Of a stretch of 45,421 bases of DNA, positions 1-7,313 are shown one piece after another. This DNA is from Myxococcales bacterium. Its GTDB lineage: Bacteria; Myxococcota_A; Bradymonadia; Bradymonadales; Bradymonadaceae. The notes below the pieces were generated by a model that made no database searches, had not been told where the DNA came from, and saw nothing but the letters and a program-made list of their open reading frames with translations. The position numbers and the translations under genes are program-made. The DNA is taken from assembly GCA_007120035.1 (NCBI GenBank), contig SKON01000061.1:1-45421 (forward strand), given 5' to 3'. Each line of letters begins with the position of its first letter. Position 1 is the first letter of the stretch.

Positions 1-1110
1 GCCGATTTCGGATCGTTCTGCATGCTGGACATGATTGACCGGACCGATTGTACGGCGACGTTAGCGGAGATTCGAGCCTGCGAACGGGCCTATCTTGATC
101 AAGCTGTTGGGGCAATCGAGGGTTTTGAGTGTTCTGATCTGGAGGACGAGGCTTTCTGGGAGGATTCGTTTCCGGCAGCTTGTCAGGTGGTTCAAGAGAA
201 GTGTCCGCAGTACTTTGGAGGCTCGACCAACCAAGGGGGCGGGGAGTGTGTGGAAGATGAAGACTGTGGCTCGGGGATGCTCTGCCTGGCCGACGAGGGG
301 ACCTGTGAGTTTCGGTGCGATACTATTGACGACTGCATCGGTGATGAGGCGTGCGTGGAGCGGGACTCCGATGGGGCGGGGTACTGCTTGCCCGGGGGAG
401 GCGGTGGTCCCCAGGGGTGTAGTTCAGAGCCGAATCCAGACGGATACTGTGTAGAGGAGCTGGAGGATAGTGAGGCGATCTGTCAGAACAACATGTGCGT
501 GATCCCCAATGGTGGTGGGACCGGTGATGGGTATTACGTGGCCTACGTGCACGACGTGACCACGGCCAGGTGCGACGATATGACCTACGAGACGGAAACG
601 GATGGAAGTAAGTTGATGCACGTGGCGCTGATCGATTCGGCCGGGACCTATCGGGCCTACGGGGTGGCCGTGGAGTGGTATTACGGGACCAATGATGTGT
701 GGTTCGGAGAGGTGGAAGATGTGCTCAACGGGATGGCGCCAAACTACGACGCCAACATGTGTCCTGAGCCGGCGAGCCAGTCCGGGGCCAACGGGTTGAC
801 GAACTTCCATGAAGGAGCGGTGGTGGCCATCGGTTGTGGTGGGGAGGTCTTTGTGCGGTTCTTCGACGGTTCCCAGCCTATCGAGATCGAGGACGGCGAT
901 GTGATCGAGGTCAACGAGTACGGTCCTGAGTGCTCGGCGGTCAACAGCCACACCACGCAGACCGGTGACGACTTCTATGATGTGTACGTCTGTGAGGGTC
1001 CGGCTGTGAGCTTGGATCAAGCGTGGTTTCTGGAAACAGAGTTAGATACGTGCGTGCGATTGAACTCATCGCCGGCGACGGGACGGACCTCCCATACGGT
1101 TAGTCTTTGA
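1..1110 (+). CDS. Cys-rich secreted protein, 5' truncated by window edge
   Basis: An open frame runs from the first base to a TGA at 1108-1110; the first seven codons have no stop and carry no start signal, so the gene begins outside the window. An ATG at 22 exists but has no visible ribosome site. About 369 residues are seen. The N-terminal part has spaced cysteines. A middle part (about residues 80-165) is a Cys-rich module of the CVEDEDCGSGMLC / CDTIDDC type, common in secreted myxobacterial and bradymonad proteins, linked by Gly-rich stretches. The C-terminal ~200 residues look like a beta-rich globular domain with a few cysteines. Role unknown; export is inferred from the cysteine pattern. 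Its 3' end overlaps the 3' end of the convergent acyl-AMP ligase gene by 11 bp. Confidence 0.8.
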   Translation, partial: ADFGSFCMLDMIDRTDCTATLAEIRACERAYLDQAVGAIEGFECSDLEDEAFWEDSFPAACQVVQEKCPQYFGGSTNQGGGECVEDEDCGSGMLCLADEGTCEFRCDTIDDCIGDEACVERDSDGAGYCLPGGGGGPQGCSSEPNPDGYCVEELEDSEAICQNNMCVIPNGGGTGDGYYVAYVHDVTTARCDDMTYETETDGSKLMHVALIDSAGTYRAYGVAVEWYYGTNDVWFGEVEDVLNGMAPNYDANMCPEPASQSGANGLTNFHEGAVVAIGCGGEVFVRFFDGSQPIEIEDGDVIEVNEYGPECSAVNSHTTQTGDDFYDVYVCEGPAVSLDQAWFLETELDTCVRLNSSPATGRTSHTVSL

Positions 1111-2959
1111 GCGAGCCGTCGGGGAAGAGGTCGCGGAGGCGGTGAACCAGGGCTTGTCCGGAGGAACGGAGGTTTTCGCCGACGTCGCGGGCGCCCCGCT
1201 GTAGTCGGGCCGGGTGGAGGGGTCCGACGGGGCGCTGGCGGAGGAGGTCTTCGGAGAGGAGGCGTCGGCATCGATGGCGGCGGACCTTTCCGGTGGTGGT
1301 CTTGGGGATGCTCCGAGGGGGGAGGGGCAGCAAGCGGGTGGGGGTGATCTCGAAGTGCTTTTGGAGGAGGGCCTCGATGGAGTCGGAGAGTTCATCGGGG
1401 TCGGCGCCGGTCTGGACCTCGAAGGCGATGGCGACGCCGTCGTCGGTGTCGGGGTCTTGGATGGCGACGGTGCTGCCGGAGCGGACGCCGTCGATGGCGT
1501 CGACGAAGAGCTCCACCTCTTCGGGGAAGAGGATGCGGCCTTCGGGAAGGCGAGCGGTGTCGGAGGCCCGGGAGATCAGGAAGAGATCGCCGTCGGCGAG
1601 GTAGGCGAGATCGCCGGTATGGAGCCAGCCGCCGTCATCGATGAAGGAGGGGTCGGGCTTGTCGTCGCGGAGGGTGCCCTCGACGTAGCCGGCCATGATG
1701 GAGGGGCTCTTGACGACGACTTCGCCGAGGCGGCGCTCCGGGAGGGGGTCGCCGGAGTCGTCGACGACCTTCACCTCGACGCCTTTCAGAGGGCGGCCGA
1801 CGGAGACGACGTGCATGCGCTCTGGAGGGCGGGCGGCGCCCTCGGGAGGCAGAGGGGTGGCGTGGCCGGTGGTCTCGAGATCGCGGCGGTTGATGCCGTC
1901 GATGCGAAGGGGTGTGCCGGCGGGGTGGAAGGTGACGCCCAGGGTGGCTTCGCTGAGGCCGTAGACGGGCATCAGGACGTGATCGCGGAGGCCGTAGGGG
2001 TGAAAGCGGCGGGCGAAGGCTTGCATGTGTTGGGCGCGGATGGGCTCGGAGCCGTTCATGGCGACGCGCCAGCTCTTGAGGTTCAGGCCCTCGAGGGCGG
2101 ACTCGTTGCACCGGCGAACGCAGTAGTTGTAGGCGAAGTTGGGGGCCAGGGAGAGGGTGCCTCGATGTTCGGAGATGGCCCAGAACCAGTCCTCGGGGTG
2201 CTCTAAGAATTGCTCCGGTCGCATCAGGACGGGGCGGACTCCCCAGTGGAGGGAGAAGAGGACCACGCCGACGAGGCCCATGATGTTGTCCAGGGGGAGC
2301 CAGGAGACGAGGACGTCGTCGGGGCCGGCGTGGATCTCGAGGCCCGTGGCCTCGACGCTGCAGAGGAGGCCTCGATGGGTGATCTGGGCGCCCCGGGGGG
2401 CACCGGTGGTGCCCGAGGTGGACTGGATGTAGGCGACGTCATCGGGGGCTGCCCGGTGTGGCTCGAAGGTAACGCGGGTGGGGACGTCGACGAGGAGGGA
2501 GGCGGTGTCGGTGACGATCTCCAGGGGGTGAGGGGGCCAGAGGGCCCGCCACCGAGCGGTGGCCTCGGAGCCGAGGTCGGCGCAGATCAGGACCCGTGCT
2601 TCGTAGCGGCGGGCGATGCGGCGCCATCTGGCGAGGTTGGCGATGCCCCGGAAGGGGTCTGCGTGGCCGGGCCAGTGGAGGGGTATGGGGACGGCGCCGA
2701 CGGCCTGGAGGGCGAAGAAGCTGGTGAGAAACTCAAACCCCGCCGGTTGGGCGAGGAGGACGGGCTCGCCGGGTTGGACGCCCCGGGCTCGGAGGGCGTG
2801 GGCGAGGCGCTGGGAGGTCTGGAGGAGCTGGGAGAGGGTCCGGAACTCCTGGGCGCCCCGTTGAGCGCGGACGTACCAGGACCGACCGGGGGTCTCGGTG
2901 GCCCGTTGAACCAGGAGGTCAAAGAGGTTGTCCCAGGGAGTCGGGGAGGGGGCGGTCAT
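1100..2959 (-). CDS. fatty acyl-AMP ligase-like AMP-dependent synthetase
   Basis: A 619-residue member of the ANL adenylating superfamily. It shows the phosphate-binding motif STSGTTGAPRG (about residue 185), the adenine-site motif MPVYGLSEATLG, the ATP-binding aspartate in GWLHTGDLAYL, and the C-terminal catalytic-lysine region TTGKVRRHR. The NGSEPIRAQ segment before the A5 motif resembles fatty acyl-AMP ligases (FAAL), which activate long-chain acids for lipid or polyketide assembly, rather than acyl-CoA synthetases; this is family-level inference. About 45 residues follow the usual C-terminus. The frame is open to 3082, but that start would overlap the ribosome site of the divergent gene at 3085, so ATG 2959 is preferred and fits family length. 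No polyketide or carrier-protein gene is nearby, so the acyl acceptor is unknown. Confidence 0.85.
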   Translation of the reverse strand: MTAPSPTPWDNLFDLLVQRATETPGRSWYVRAQRGAQEFRTLSQLLQTSQRLAHALRARGVQPGEPVLLAQPAGFEFLTSFFALQAVGAVPIPLHWPGHADPFRGIANLARWRRIARRYEARVLICADLGSEATARWRALWPPHPLEIVTDTASLLVDVPTRVTFEPHRAAPDDVAYIQSTSGTTGAPRGAQITHRGLLCSVEATGLEIHAGPDDVLVSWLPLDNIMGLVGVVLFSLHWGVRPVLMRPEQFLEHPEDWFWAISEHRGTLSLAPNFAYNYCVRRCNESALEGLNLKSWRVAMNGSEPIRAQHMQAFARRFHPYGLRDHVLMPVYGLSEATLGVTFHPAGTPLRIDGINRRDLETTGHATPLPPEGAARPPERMHVVSVGRPLKGVEVKVVDDSGDPLPERRLGEVVVKSPSIMAGYVEGTLRDDKPDPSFIDDGGWLHTGDLAYLADGDLFLISRASDTARLPEGRILFPEEVELFVDAIDGVRSGSTVAIQDPDTDDGVAIAFEVQTGADPDELSDSIEALLQKHFEITPTRLLPLPPRSIPKTTTGKVRRHRCRRLLSEDLLRQRPVGPLHPARLQRGARDVGENLRSSGQALVHRLRDLFPDGSLKD

Positions 2960-3084
2960 GGGACGGTCATGGGGCGGGAACAAAGGAGTCGGGTCGGATT
3001 GTTTGCGAAAAGTCCCTCCGGTACGTACATTCTGAAGGTGAAGGCGAGGGCAATCGGAAGAGTTGAGAGAGAGACGAGGCATCC

Positions 3085-3438
3085 ATGAGCGCGATCGTGC
3101 TGAAAATACTGTTCTTCTTCCTGGGGTTTGTGGTGCAAGCCCTGGCGTTGAAGTTTTCCCTGGGGCTGCTGGGACAGGCCAAGTCGGAGAATAAGTTCTC
3201 CAAGGCGCTGGGGATCTCCCTCTTTCTGACGGTGGCGATGTTCGTGCTGGGGTTCGTGCCGTTGGTGGGGTGGGCGTTGAAGCCGCTGATGTGGCTGGTC
3301 ATCGTGATGGCCGCGTACAAGATCGGGTTCTTTAAGTCCCTGGGGGTGGCGGTACTGCAGGCCCTGGCGCAGTTGGCGCTGAAGTGGATCTTGGCGCTGG
3401 TGGGGCTGAGCGCTCTGTCGGCAGGGCTGATGTTGTAA
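3085..3438 (+). CDS. small polytopic membrane protein, unknown function
   Basis: 117 residues, mostly hydrophobic, with about three to four membrane-spanning stretches (roughly residues 5-28, 43-64, 66-85 and 88-115). A short Lys/Glu-containing loop near residue 33-40 separates the first two. ATG 3085 follows a purine-rich stretch (gagagagacgagg). It is divergent from the acyl-AMP ligase and convergent with the GAF-domain gene (stops 8 bp apart), so it is probably a single-gene unit. No family recognised. Confidence 0.7.
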   Translation: MSAIVLKILFFFLGFVVQALALKFSLGLLGQAKSENKFSKALGISLFLTVAMFVLGFVPLVGWALKPLMWLVIVMAAYKIGFFKSLGVAVLQALAQLALKWILALVGLSALSAGLML

Positions 3439-3445
3439 GCGGCGG

Positions 3446-4717
3446 TCAGTCGAGCTTCTTCTGAGCCATGATCACGTCATGGACGAAGAGGGCGAGCTGT
3501 CGGCCCATGTAGGCCATGGCGTTGAGCTCCTGGCCGGTGAAGCTGGAGCCGCCCCGTTTGTTGATGGCTTCGATGGCGCCGTAGACTCGCCCCTCGTGCT
3601 GAACGGGGACGCAGGCGAGGCTGCGGGTCTCGTATCCGAGAGATTTGGAGATCTCTTCATAGAACCGGGGGTCTTCCTGGGCGTCGCCGATGGCGAGGCT
3701 GACGCCTTCCCGTGAGCAGAAGCCCACGAGGCCCTGTCCCATGGGGACTCGGAAGCTCATGACCTCTTTGGCTTTGGGGCCGCGAGCGGTGGCGAAGTAG
3801 AGCTCCTTGCCGTTGACGTCGGCGAAGAGGATGGAGCCACTCTCGGCGTCGAGTTTGTCGACGACCATGTCCATGACAAAGTTGATGGCCTGCTCCATGT
3901 TGAGCTGGCCCTCGTGGATCTCCTGGATTTCGAGGAAGACGTCTTCGATGAGGAACTCGGAGACCTTCTCGTCGGGGCGGCCGATCTGAACGCTGGGACG
4001 CTCGCCGGTGCGGGCGCGCTCTTCGCTGACGACCCGGGGTTCTTCCTCGGGGTTATCCCGTTTCAGGGCCTCGAAGGTGGCGGAGCCGACCTCGAGGTTC
4101 TCGCTGGTGGCGGAGTGCTCCTCGAGGCTCTGTGGCTGTGCTTGCTGGGCTTGCTGAGCTTCCTGGGCTTGTCGCTCTTGTTCGCGGCGGGCCGCTTCTT
4201 GCTGAGCTTCGCGGGCTTTACGGGCTTCTTCTTCGCGGAGAGCTTCTTCCCGTCGGCGAGCCTCTTCTTCGGCCTGGCGGAGGCGAGCGGCCTGGGCCTC
4301 GGCGTCCTGTTGAGCCTGGGCGTCTTGTTGGGCCTTGGCTTCGGCCTCGGCGCGCTTGCGGTCCAGGAGCTCCTGAGGAACCTTCTTGGGGGCCGGGCTC
4401 TCGCCGGTGCGGTCGAGGGCCTCCATCGTCACCGTGGCTTTAGGGGGCGAGTCATCGAGGTCGGGATCCTTGACGGCGCCTTCGATGGCTTCGGCGTCGG
4501 CCTCGATCTCGCGGATCACGAAGACCCGACGAGTGGTGGCGTCGGTGACATGGATGGAGTTGTCGCTCTTGATGTCGCACATCACGTTGCGGGCCATGGC
4601 CTCCCCGACCCGATCGAGGCCTGTCTTCAGCGCCTTCGTCCAGTTATTGGCTTCCACCCGAAGGGTGACGTCGAAGCCATCTTCATCGGGCGAAGGGATG
4701 AACACTTCGTAGAGCAT
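3446..4717 (-). CDS. coiled-coil plus GAF domain protein
   Basis: 423 residues in three parts. Residues 1-80 form a small compact domain starting MLYEVFIPSP. Residues about 115-195 are an uninterrupted Ala/Glu/Gln/Arg-rich coiled coil. Residues about 275-415 are a GAF domain with the signature stretches SGSILFADVNG, GLVGFCSREG and VYGAIEAINKR. GAF domains sense small molecules or mediate dimerisation; the ligand here is unknown. No kinase, cyclase or HTH output domain is attached, so it may act as a scaffold or sensor subunit. ATG 4717 is preceded by GGAG with 7-nt spacing, which decides the start over a TTG at 4720. It lies 14 bp downstream of the Zn-ribbon gene, likely in one operon. Confidence 0.8.
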   Translation of the reverse strand: MLYEVFIPSPDEDGFDVTLRVEANNWTKALKTGLDRVGEAMARNVMCDIKSDNSIHVTDATTRRVFVIREIEADAEAIEGAVKDPDLDDSPPKATVTMEALDRTGESPAPKKVPQELLDRKRAEAEAKAQQDAQAQQDAEAQAARLRQAEEEARRREEALREEEARKAREAQQEAARREQERQAQEAQQAQQAQPQSLEEHSATSENLEVGSATFEALKRDNPEEEPRVVSEERARTGERPSVQIGRPDEKVSEFLIEDVFLEIQEIHEGQLNMEQAINFVMDMVVDKLDAESGSILFADVNGKELYFATARGPKAKEVMSFRVPMGQGLVGFCSREGVSLAIGDAQEDPRFYEEISKSLGYETRSLACVPVQHEGRVYGAIEAINKRGGSSFTGQELNAMAYMGRQLALFVHDVIMAQKKLD

Positions 4718-4731
4718 CAAAGTCTCCTAAA

Positions 4732-4989
4732 TCAGTTGGCGGGCTGGCGAACACCGCAGGTGCCACCCTTGCATCCTCGTTCCGAGGAGGGTTGGGAGTC
4801 AAAGCCCTCGATAAAGTACCCCATAGCGAGGACTTCGTCAGGGGCGGCCCAAGAGATCTCTTCGGGATCGAAGAGATGATCGCAATGAACACACCGATCC
4901 CGGAGATCCTCGTCGACGAGATCCCGTGCTGTCAAGACGGGACGGTCGCAGTGAGGACAGGGAGCGGTGCGAAATGTGGAGAGGTCCAT
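4732..4989 (-). CDS. small Zn-ribbon protein
   Basis: 85 residues with two Cys pairs near the N-terminus (CPHC at residues 11-14 and CVHC at about 33-36), a typical zinc-ribbon knuckle pair, and a third pair near the C-terminus (CKGGTC). The middle, DPEEISWAAPDEVLAMGYF, is acidic and hydrophobic. It probably binds zinc and mediates protein or nucleic-acid contacts; nothing shows which. The start lacks a strong ribosome site. It is followed by the GAF gene after 14 bp and was probably co-transcribed with it. Confidence 0.65.
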   Translation of the reverse strand: MDLSTFRTAPCPHCDRPVLTARDLVDEDLRDRCVHCDHLFDPEEISWAAPDEVLAMGYFIEGFDSQPSSERGCKGGTCGVRQPAN

Positions 4990-5067
4990 GAGCCGGTCGG
5001 TGAAAAGGAGCGAAACACCTCACCAACCATAGCGGTGCCAGAGCGGGGGTAGCAAGCAGAGGATCGG

Positions 5068-5448
5068 TCAGGGCAGGGATCGGGCCACGGCTTGAAGGAT
5101 CAGCGAGACCTCGTGGAGGATGGATGGATCGTTGCGGGCGACGTCGCAGATCTTTTCGGCCAGGGGAGAGTCGGCGGTGACCCCGAAGAAGTCGAGGTGG
5201 TCCTCCATGAGGATCAGGAGGAGGCCGTCGATGAGCTCCTGGGGTTCACGGACGCCGTCGAGGGCCTCTTGGACCAGGGCCTGGCAACCTTGGAGCTGAG
5301 GTGTGGAGGGGTGGAGTTGGAGGTTGGGGAGGAAGCGGATCGTGGCGTCCGAGGCTTCGCTATGGGCCTTTCGGAGCTGATCGGGGAGCTCGGCGATGAC
5401 GTCTTCAAGGGTGGGAACGTAAGCGGGACCGAGAGACTCGATGGACAT
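5068..5448 (-). CDS. small acidic helical protein, unknown function
   Basis: 126 residues starting MSIESLGPAYVP, predicted mostly helical and slightly acidic, with no membrane segment or signal peptide. ATG 5448 has GGAG 6 nt upstream. It is the third of three consecutive small minus-strand genes (6342 to 5068), each with a strong GGAG site. The first residues resemble those of the first gene of the set (MSIDSIS), though this is too short to prove homology. With the neighbouring TPR protein it could be a chaperone or secreted partner; function is inference only. Confidence 0.65.
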   Translation of the reverse strand: MSIESLGPAYVPTLEDVIAELPDQLRKAHSEASDATIRFLPNLQLHPSTPQLQGCQALVQEALDGVREPQELIDGLLLILMEDHLDFFGVTADSPLAEKICDVARNDPSILHEVSLILQAVARSLP

Positions 5449-5488
5449 GGTTCACTCCGTGTCGGTGCGTGTTCGGTGGGTGTTCGAA

Positions 5489-5905
5489 TTAGTGGGAAGG
5501 GACGACAAGGGGTTGTTGAGGCTGAAGGTCTACAAGGGACTCCCAGGTGTCCCGAAGGGATGTGGCGAGGTCTGCCCAGGGGCTCTGGCGGAGTTCGTCG
5601 TCGGAGAGGGCGTTGAGGATCTTCCAGCCCCGGCGATGTCTGCCGGCAAGAAAGCAGGCTTCGGCGAGGTGGAGGGAGGTGAGGAGGTGATCGGGGTGAG
5701 CCCGGTGGATGGGCAAGAGGTGCTTGATGGCCTCCAGGGGTTTGCCGGAGGCGGTGAGGATCGCACCGTGGAGGGTGTCGGAGAGGGGGCTCTCGTCGAG
5801 GGCGGCGGCCTGTTGACAGCACTGGATGGCGTCGTCAAAGAGGCCGAAGCTGGTCAAGAGGAAGGCCCGTTTCAAGAGGGCTTGTGGGGAGTCAGAGGTG
5901 TTCAT
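5489..5905 (-). CDS. small TPR protein, possible secretion chaperone
   Basis: 138 residues beginning MNTSDSPQALLKRAF, composed of about three TPR-like helical repeats (for example LLTSFGLFDDAIQCCQQAAAL and the following LHGAILTASGKPLEAIKHL). Length and layout resemble the TPR chaperones of type III secretion (SycD/LcrH or YscG types), but no diagnostic residues are visible. ATG 5905 is preceded by AGGAG with 6-nt spacing; a longer open frame upstream covers the palindromic repeat and is not coding. It sits 20 bp after the gene at 5926-6342 and 40 bp before 5068-5448, so the three are likely one operon. Confidence 0.7.
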   Translation of the reverse strand: MNTSDSPQALLKRAFLLTSFGLFDDAIQCCQQAAALDESPLSDTLHGAILTASGKPLEAIKHLLPIHRAHPDHLLTSLHLAEACFLAGRHRRGWKILNALSDDELRQSPWADLATSLRDTWESLVDLQPQQPLVVPSH

Positions 5906-5925
5906 GGGGGTCTCCTGTGGGGAGA

Positions 5926-6342
5926 TCAGGCGTGCATGTTGTTGATGGCAGCCTTCATGGTGTCGTGGCGGACCTTCATGAGGTTCGTGAGAGTGGAGAA
6001 GCGGCGGTTGTCGTCTTGGAGCTCGGTCTGGAGGTTCAGGTACTGGAGGTTGAAGGCCTGGCTCTGCTTCTGCATGGCGAACATCTCCTGCATCTGGGCG
6101 TCCTGGCCGCCGCCGGCGAGGGCCGGTGGGGCAGCAGAGCGGAGCTCTCGGAGTCCCGAAGCGGCCATGCCCACGAGTTGCCCGCCGGGGACGAAGGGGG
6201 CGACGGTGGCGACGGCTCCGAGGGCTCCGTCGGCGACGTTGGACATCACGTTGCGGAAGGAGCGGCCGGTGTCGTTGTCGCGGGAGGCGGCCGCGGTGGT
6301 GTCCGTGGGGACTGAGCGATTGGAGATGGAGTCGATAGACAT
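5926..6342 (-). CDS. small Ala-rich protein with C-terminal amphipathic helix
   Basis: 138 residues from ATG 6342 (GGAG 6 nt upstream). The N-terminal third is polar and Ser/Thr-rich (MSIDSISNRSVPTDTT). The middle is Ala/Gly-rich and mildly hydrophobic (residues about 40-75). The last ~50 residues, from MQEMFAMQKQSQAF to MKAAINNMHA, form a long Gln-rich amphipathic helix. This layout resembles secreted rod, needle or flagellin-like subunits that need a chaperone, and a TPR protein is encoded next. Homology to a named family cannot be shown by eye. First gene of a three-gene set; the palindromic repeat element lies directly upstream, beyond about 110 bp. Confidence 0.65.
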   Translation of the reverse strand: MSIDSISNRSVPTDTTAAASRDNDTGRSFRNVMSNVADGALGAVATVAPFVPGGQLVGMAASGLRELRSAAPPALAGGGQDAQMQEMFAMQKQSQAFNLQYLNLQTELQDDNRRFSTLTNLMKVRHDTMKAAINNMHA

Positions 6343-6456
6343 GAGTGGCTCCGAAGTAGGGGATAGTGAACGACTCATGGTTATTATCGGGGAGTGGGAA
6401 GAAGTTGTGCGTGAAAAGTGATGTGTGTAGTCCACAGCGATCGGCTGGCCCGCAGC

Positions 6457-6710
6457 CCGCAGCGGGCCTTGGCCCGCGAGGACCCTCGGGCGGAGCCCGA
6501 CTCACGAAGCCTCGTGGCCTTGGCCCGAGGGGAGGTTCCGCGCCTCCCTCTATCTCGGGTAGAGATGAAGTGAATCCTCCTCGGCGATTCGTCCACCGGC
6601 GACGCCAGGAGGCGAATCTGGCACCTCCCCTCGGGCCAAGGCCACGAGGCTGGGCGAGTCGGGCCTGAGACAGCGGCCCGAGTATCCTCGCGGGCCAAGG
6701 CCCGCTGCGG
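6457..6710. repeat. 254-bp long inverted repeat (palindromic element)
   Basis: The outer 26 bp (6457-6482) are an exact inverted match to 6685-6710. The inner 28 bp (6509-6536) are an exact inverted match to 6623-6650. The segments between outer and inner arms also pair partly. The loop (6537-6622) contains smaller inverted repeats, including gattcg/cgaatc at 6586-6591 and 6613-6618, and ctcta/tagag at 6548-6564. There is no coding capacity. It could be a MITE- or REP-type element or a strongly folded transcript; neither is proven. Confidence 0.85.
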
Positions 6711-6768
6711 AATGGCGACGACCCCACCGACGGACGGAGCCGATCACACCCGTGATGGGTTGGAGGGG

Positions 6769-6798
6769 TTGCCCGGGGGTTGGGGCAACGATTATACT
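6769..6798 (+). promoter_or_regulatory. candidate sigma70-type promoter with overlapping inverted repeat
   Basis: TTGCCC (6769-6774) and TATACT (6793-6798) are separated by 18 bp and lie about 50 bp upstream of the GTG start at 6849. An inverted repeat, gttgccc (6768-6774) with gggcaac (6783-6789), overlaps the -35 box and could be an operator. Confidence 0.45.
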
Positions 6799-6848
6799 GT
6801 GGTGACGAGGCCGCCGAGGTGTTGGCGGCCCAGAGACCCGGAGATCCT

Positions 6849-7313
6849 GTGAGCCAGAATCGCCTGAAAATCAAAGCGGACTCCCTGGACCTGGAGTTGA
6901 CCGGGGACGCCGAGTACGTGCGGGAGGCCTACGAGGCGATCCGGGCGGTGGTGGTGCAGCGGTTCGAGCAGACCCTCCGGGCCAGCGATCCGGCGGTGCC
7001 GATGCGGCCGAGGGACAAGCGCAAGACGACGCAGCCCCTGTATCGGATCGACGGGGTGTCTCGGCATATGAAAGGGGATACGCACCTGAGGTTGGTGGTG
7101 TGCAACGACCTGTATCACAAGGTGGCGTTGCTGACCCGGAAGGACTTCTCCCGGAGCATGTTCGGGTCGATCCTGGACCCGGAAGGTCTGGAGAGCGTGT
7201 TCATCGATGAAGGGGACGTGGAGGAGCTGGCCGGGGAGATCGAGGTGGGCAAGACCCTGTGGCGAGAGTTGACGGCCACGGGCAAGAAGATGGTCCACGG
7301 GAACTCGTCGTGA
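6849..7313 (+). CDS. unknown 154-aa protein coupled to beta-propeller gene
   Basis: From GTG 6849 (GGAG at 6-nt spacing) the protein has 154 residues and opens with the beta-strand-like stretch NRLKIKADSLDLELTGDAEY. A helical segment (VREAYEAIRAVVVQRFEQTL) follows. The remainder is mixed and polar. A TTG at 6780 is in frame but overlaps the promoter region. No membrane segment or signal peptide. The TGA stop overlaps the GTG start of the next gene by three bases (GTGA), so the two proteins are likely made in fixed ratio and may bind each other. Family not recognised. Confidence 0.7.
   Translation: MSQNRLKIKADSLDLELTGDAEYVREAYEAIRAVVVQRFEQTLRASDPAVPMRPRDKRKTTQPLYRIDGVSRHMKGDTHLRLVVCNDLYHKVALLTRKDFSRSMFGSILDPEGLESVFIDEGDVEELAGEIEVGKTLWRELTATGKKMVHGNSS

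Larger units (their letters stand above)
6343..6848. other. gene-free interval with a long palindrome and a promoter
   Basis: This 506-bp stretch separates the minus-strand small-gene operon from the plus-strand pair at 6849. It holds the 254-bp imperfect palindrome (6457-6710), its flank (6711-6765) that recurs near 25636, and a promoter candidate at 6769-6798. Open frames here are artefacts of the repeat. Confidence 0.75.

Noticed and set aside
5489..6874. 461-codon minus-strand frame over the TPR gene and palindrome
   Set aside because: Its N-terminal two thirds are a shadow of the repeat and of the gene at 5926-6342 in another frame; the real gene starts at ATG 5905.
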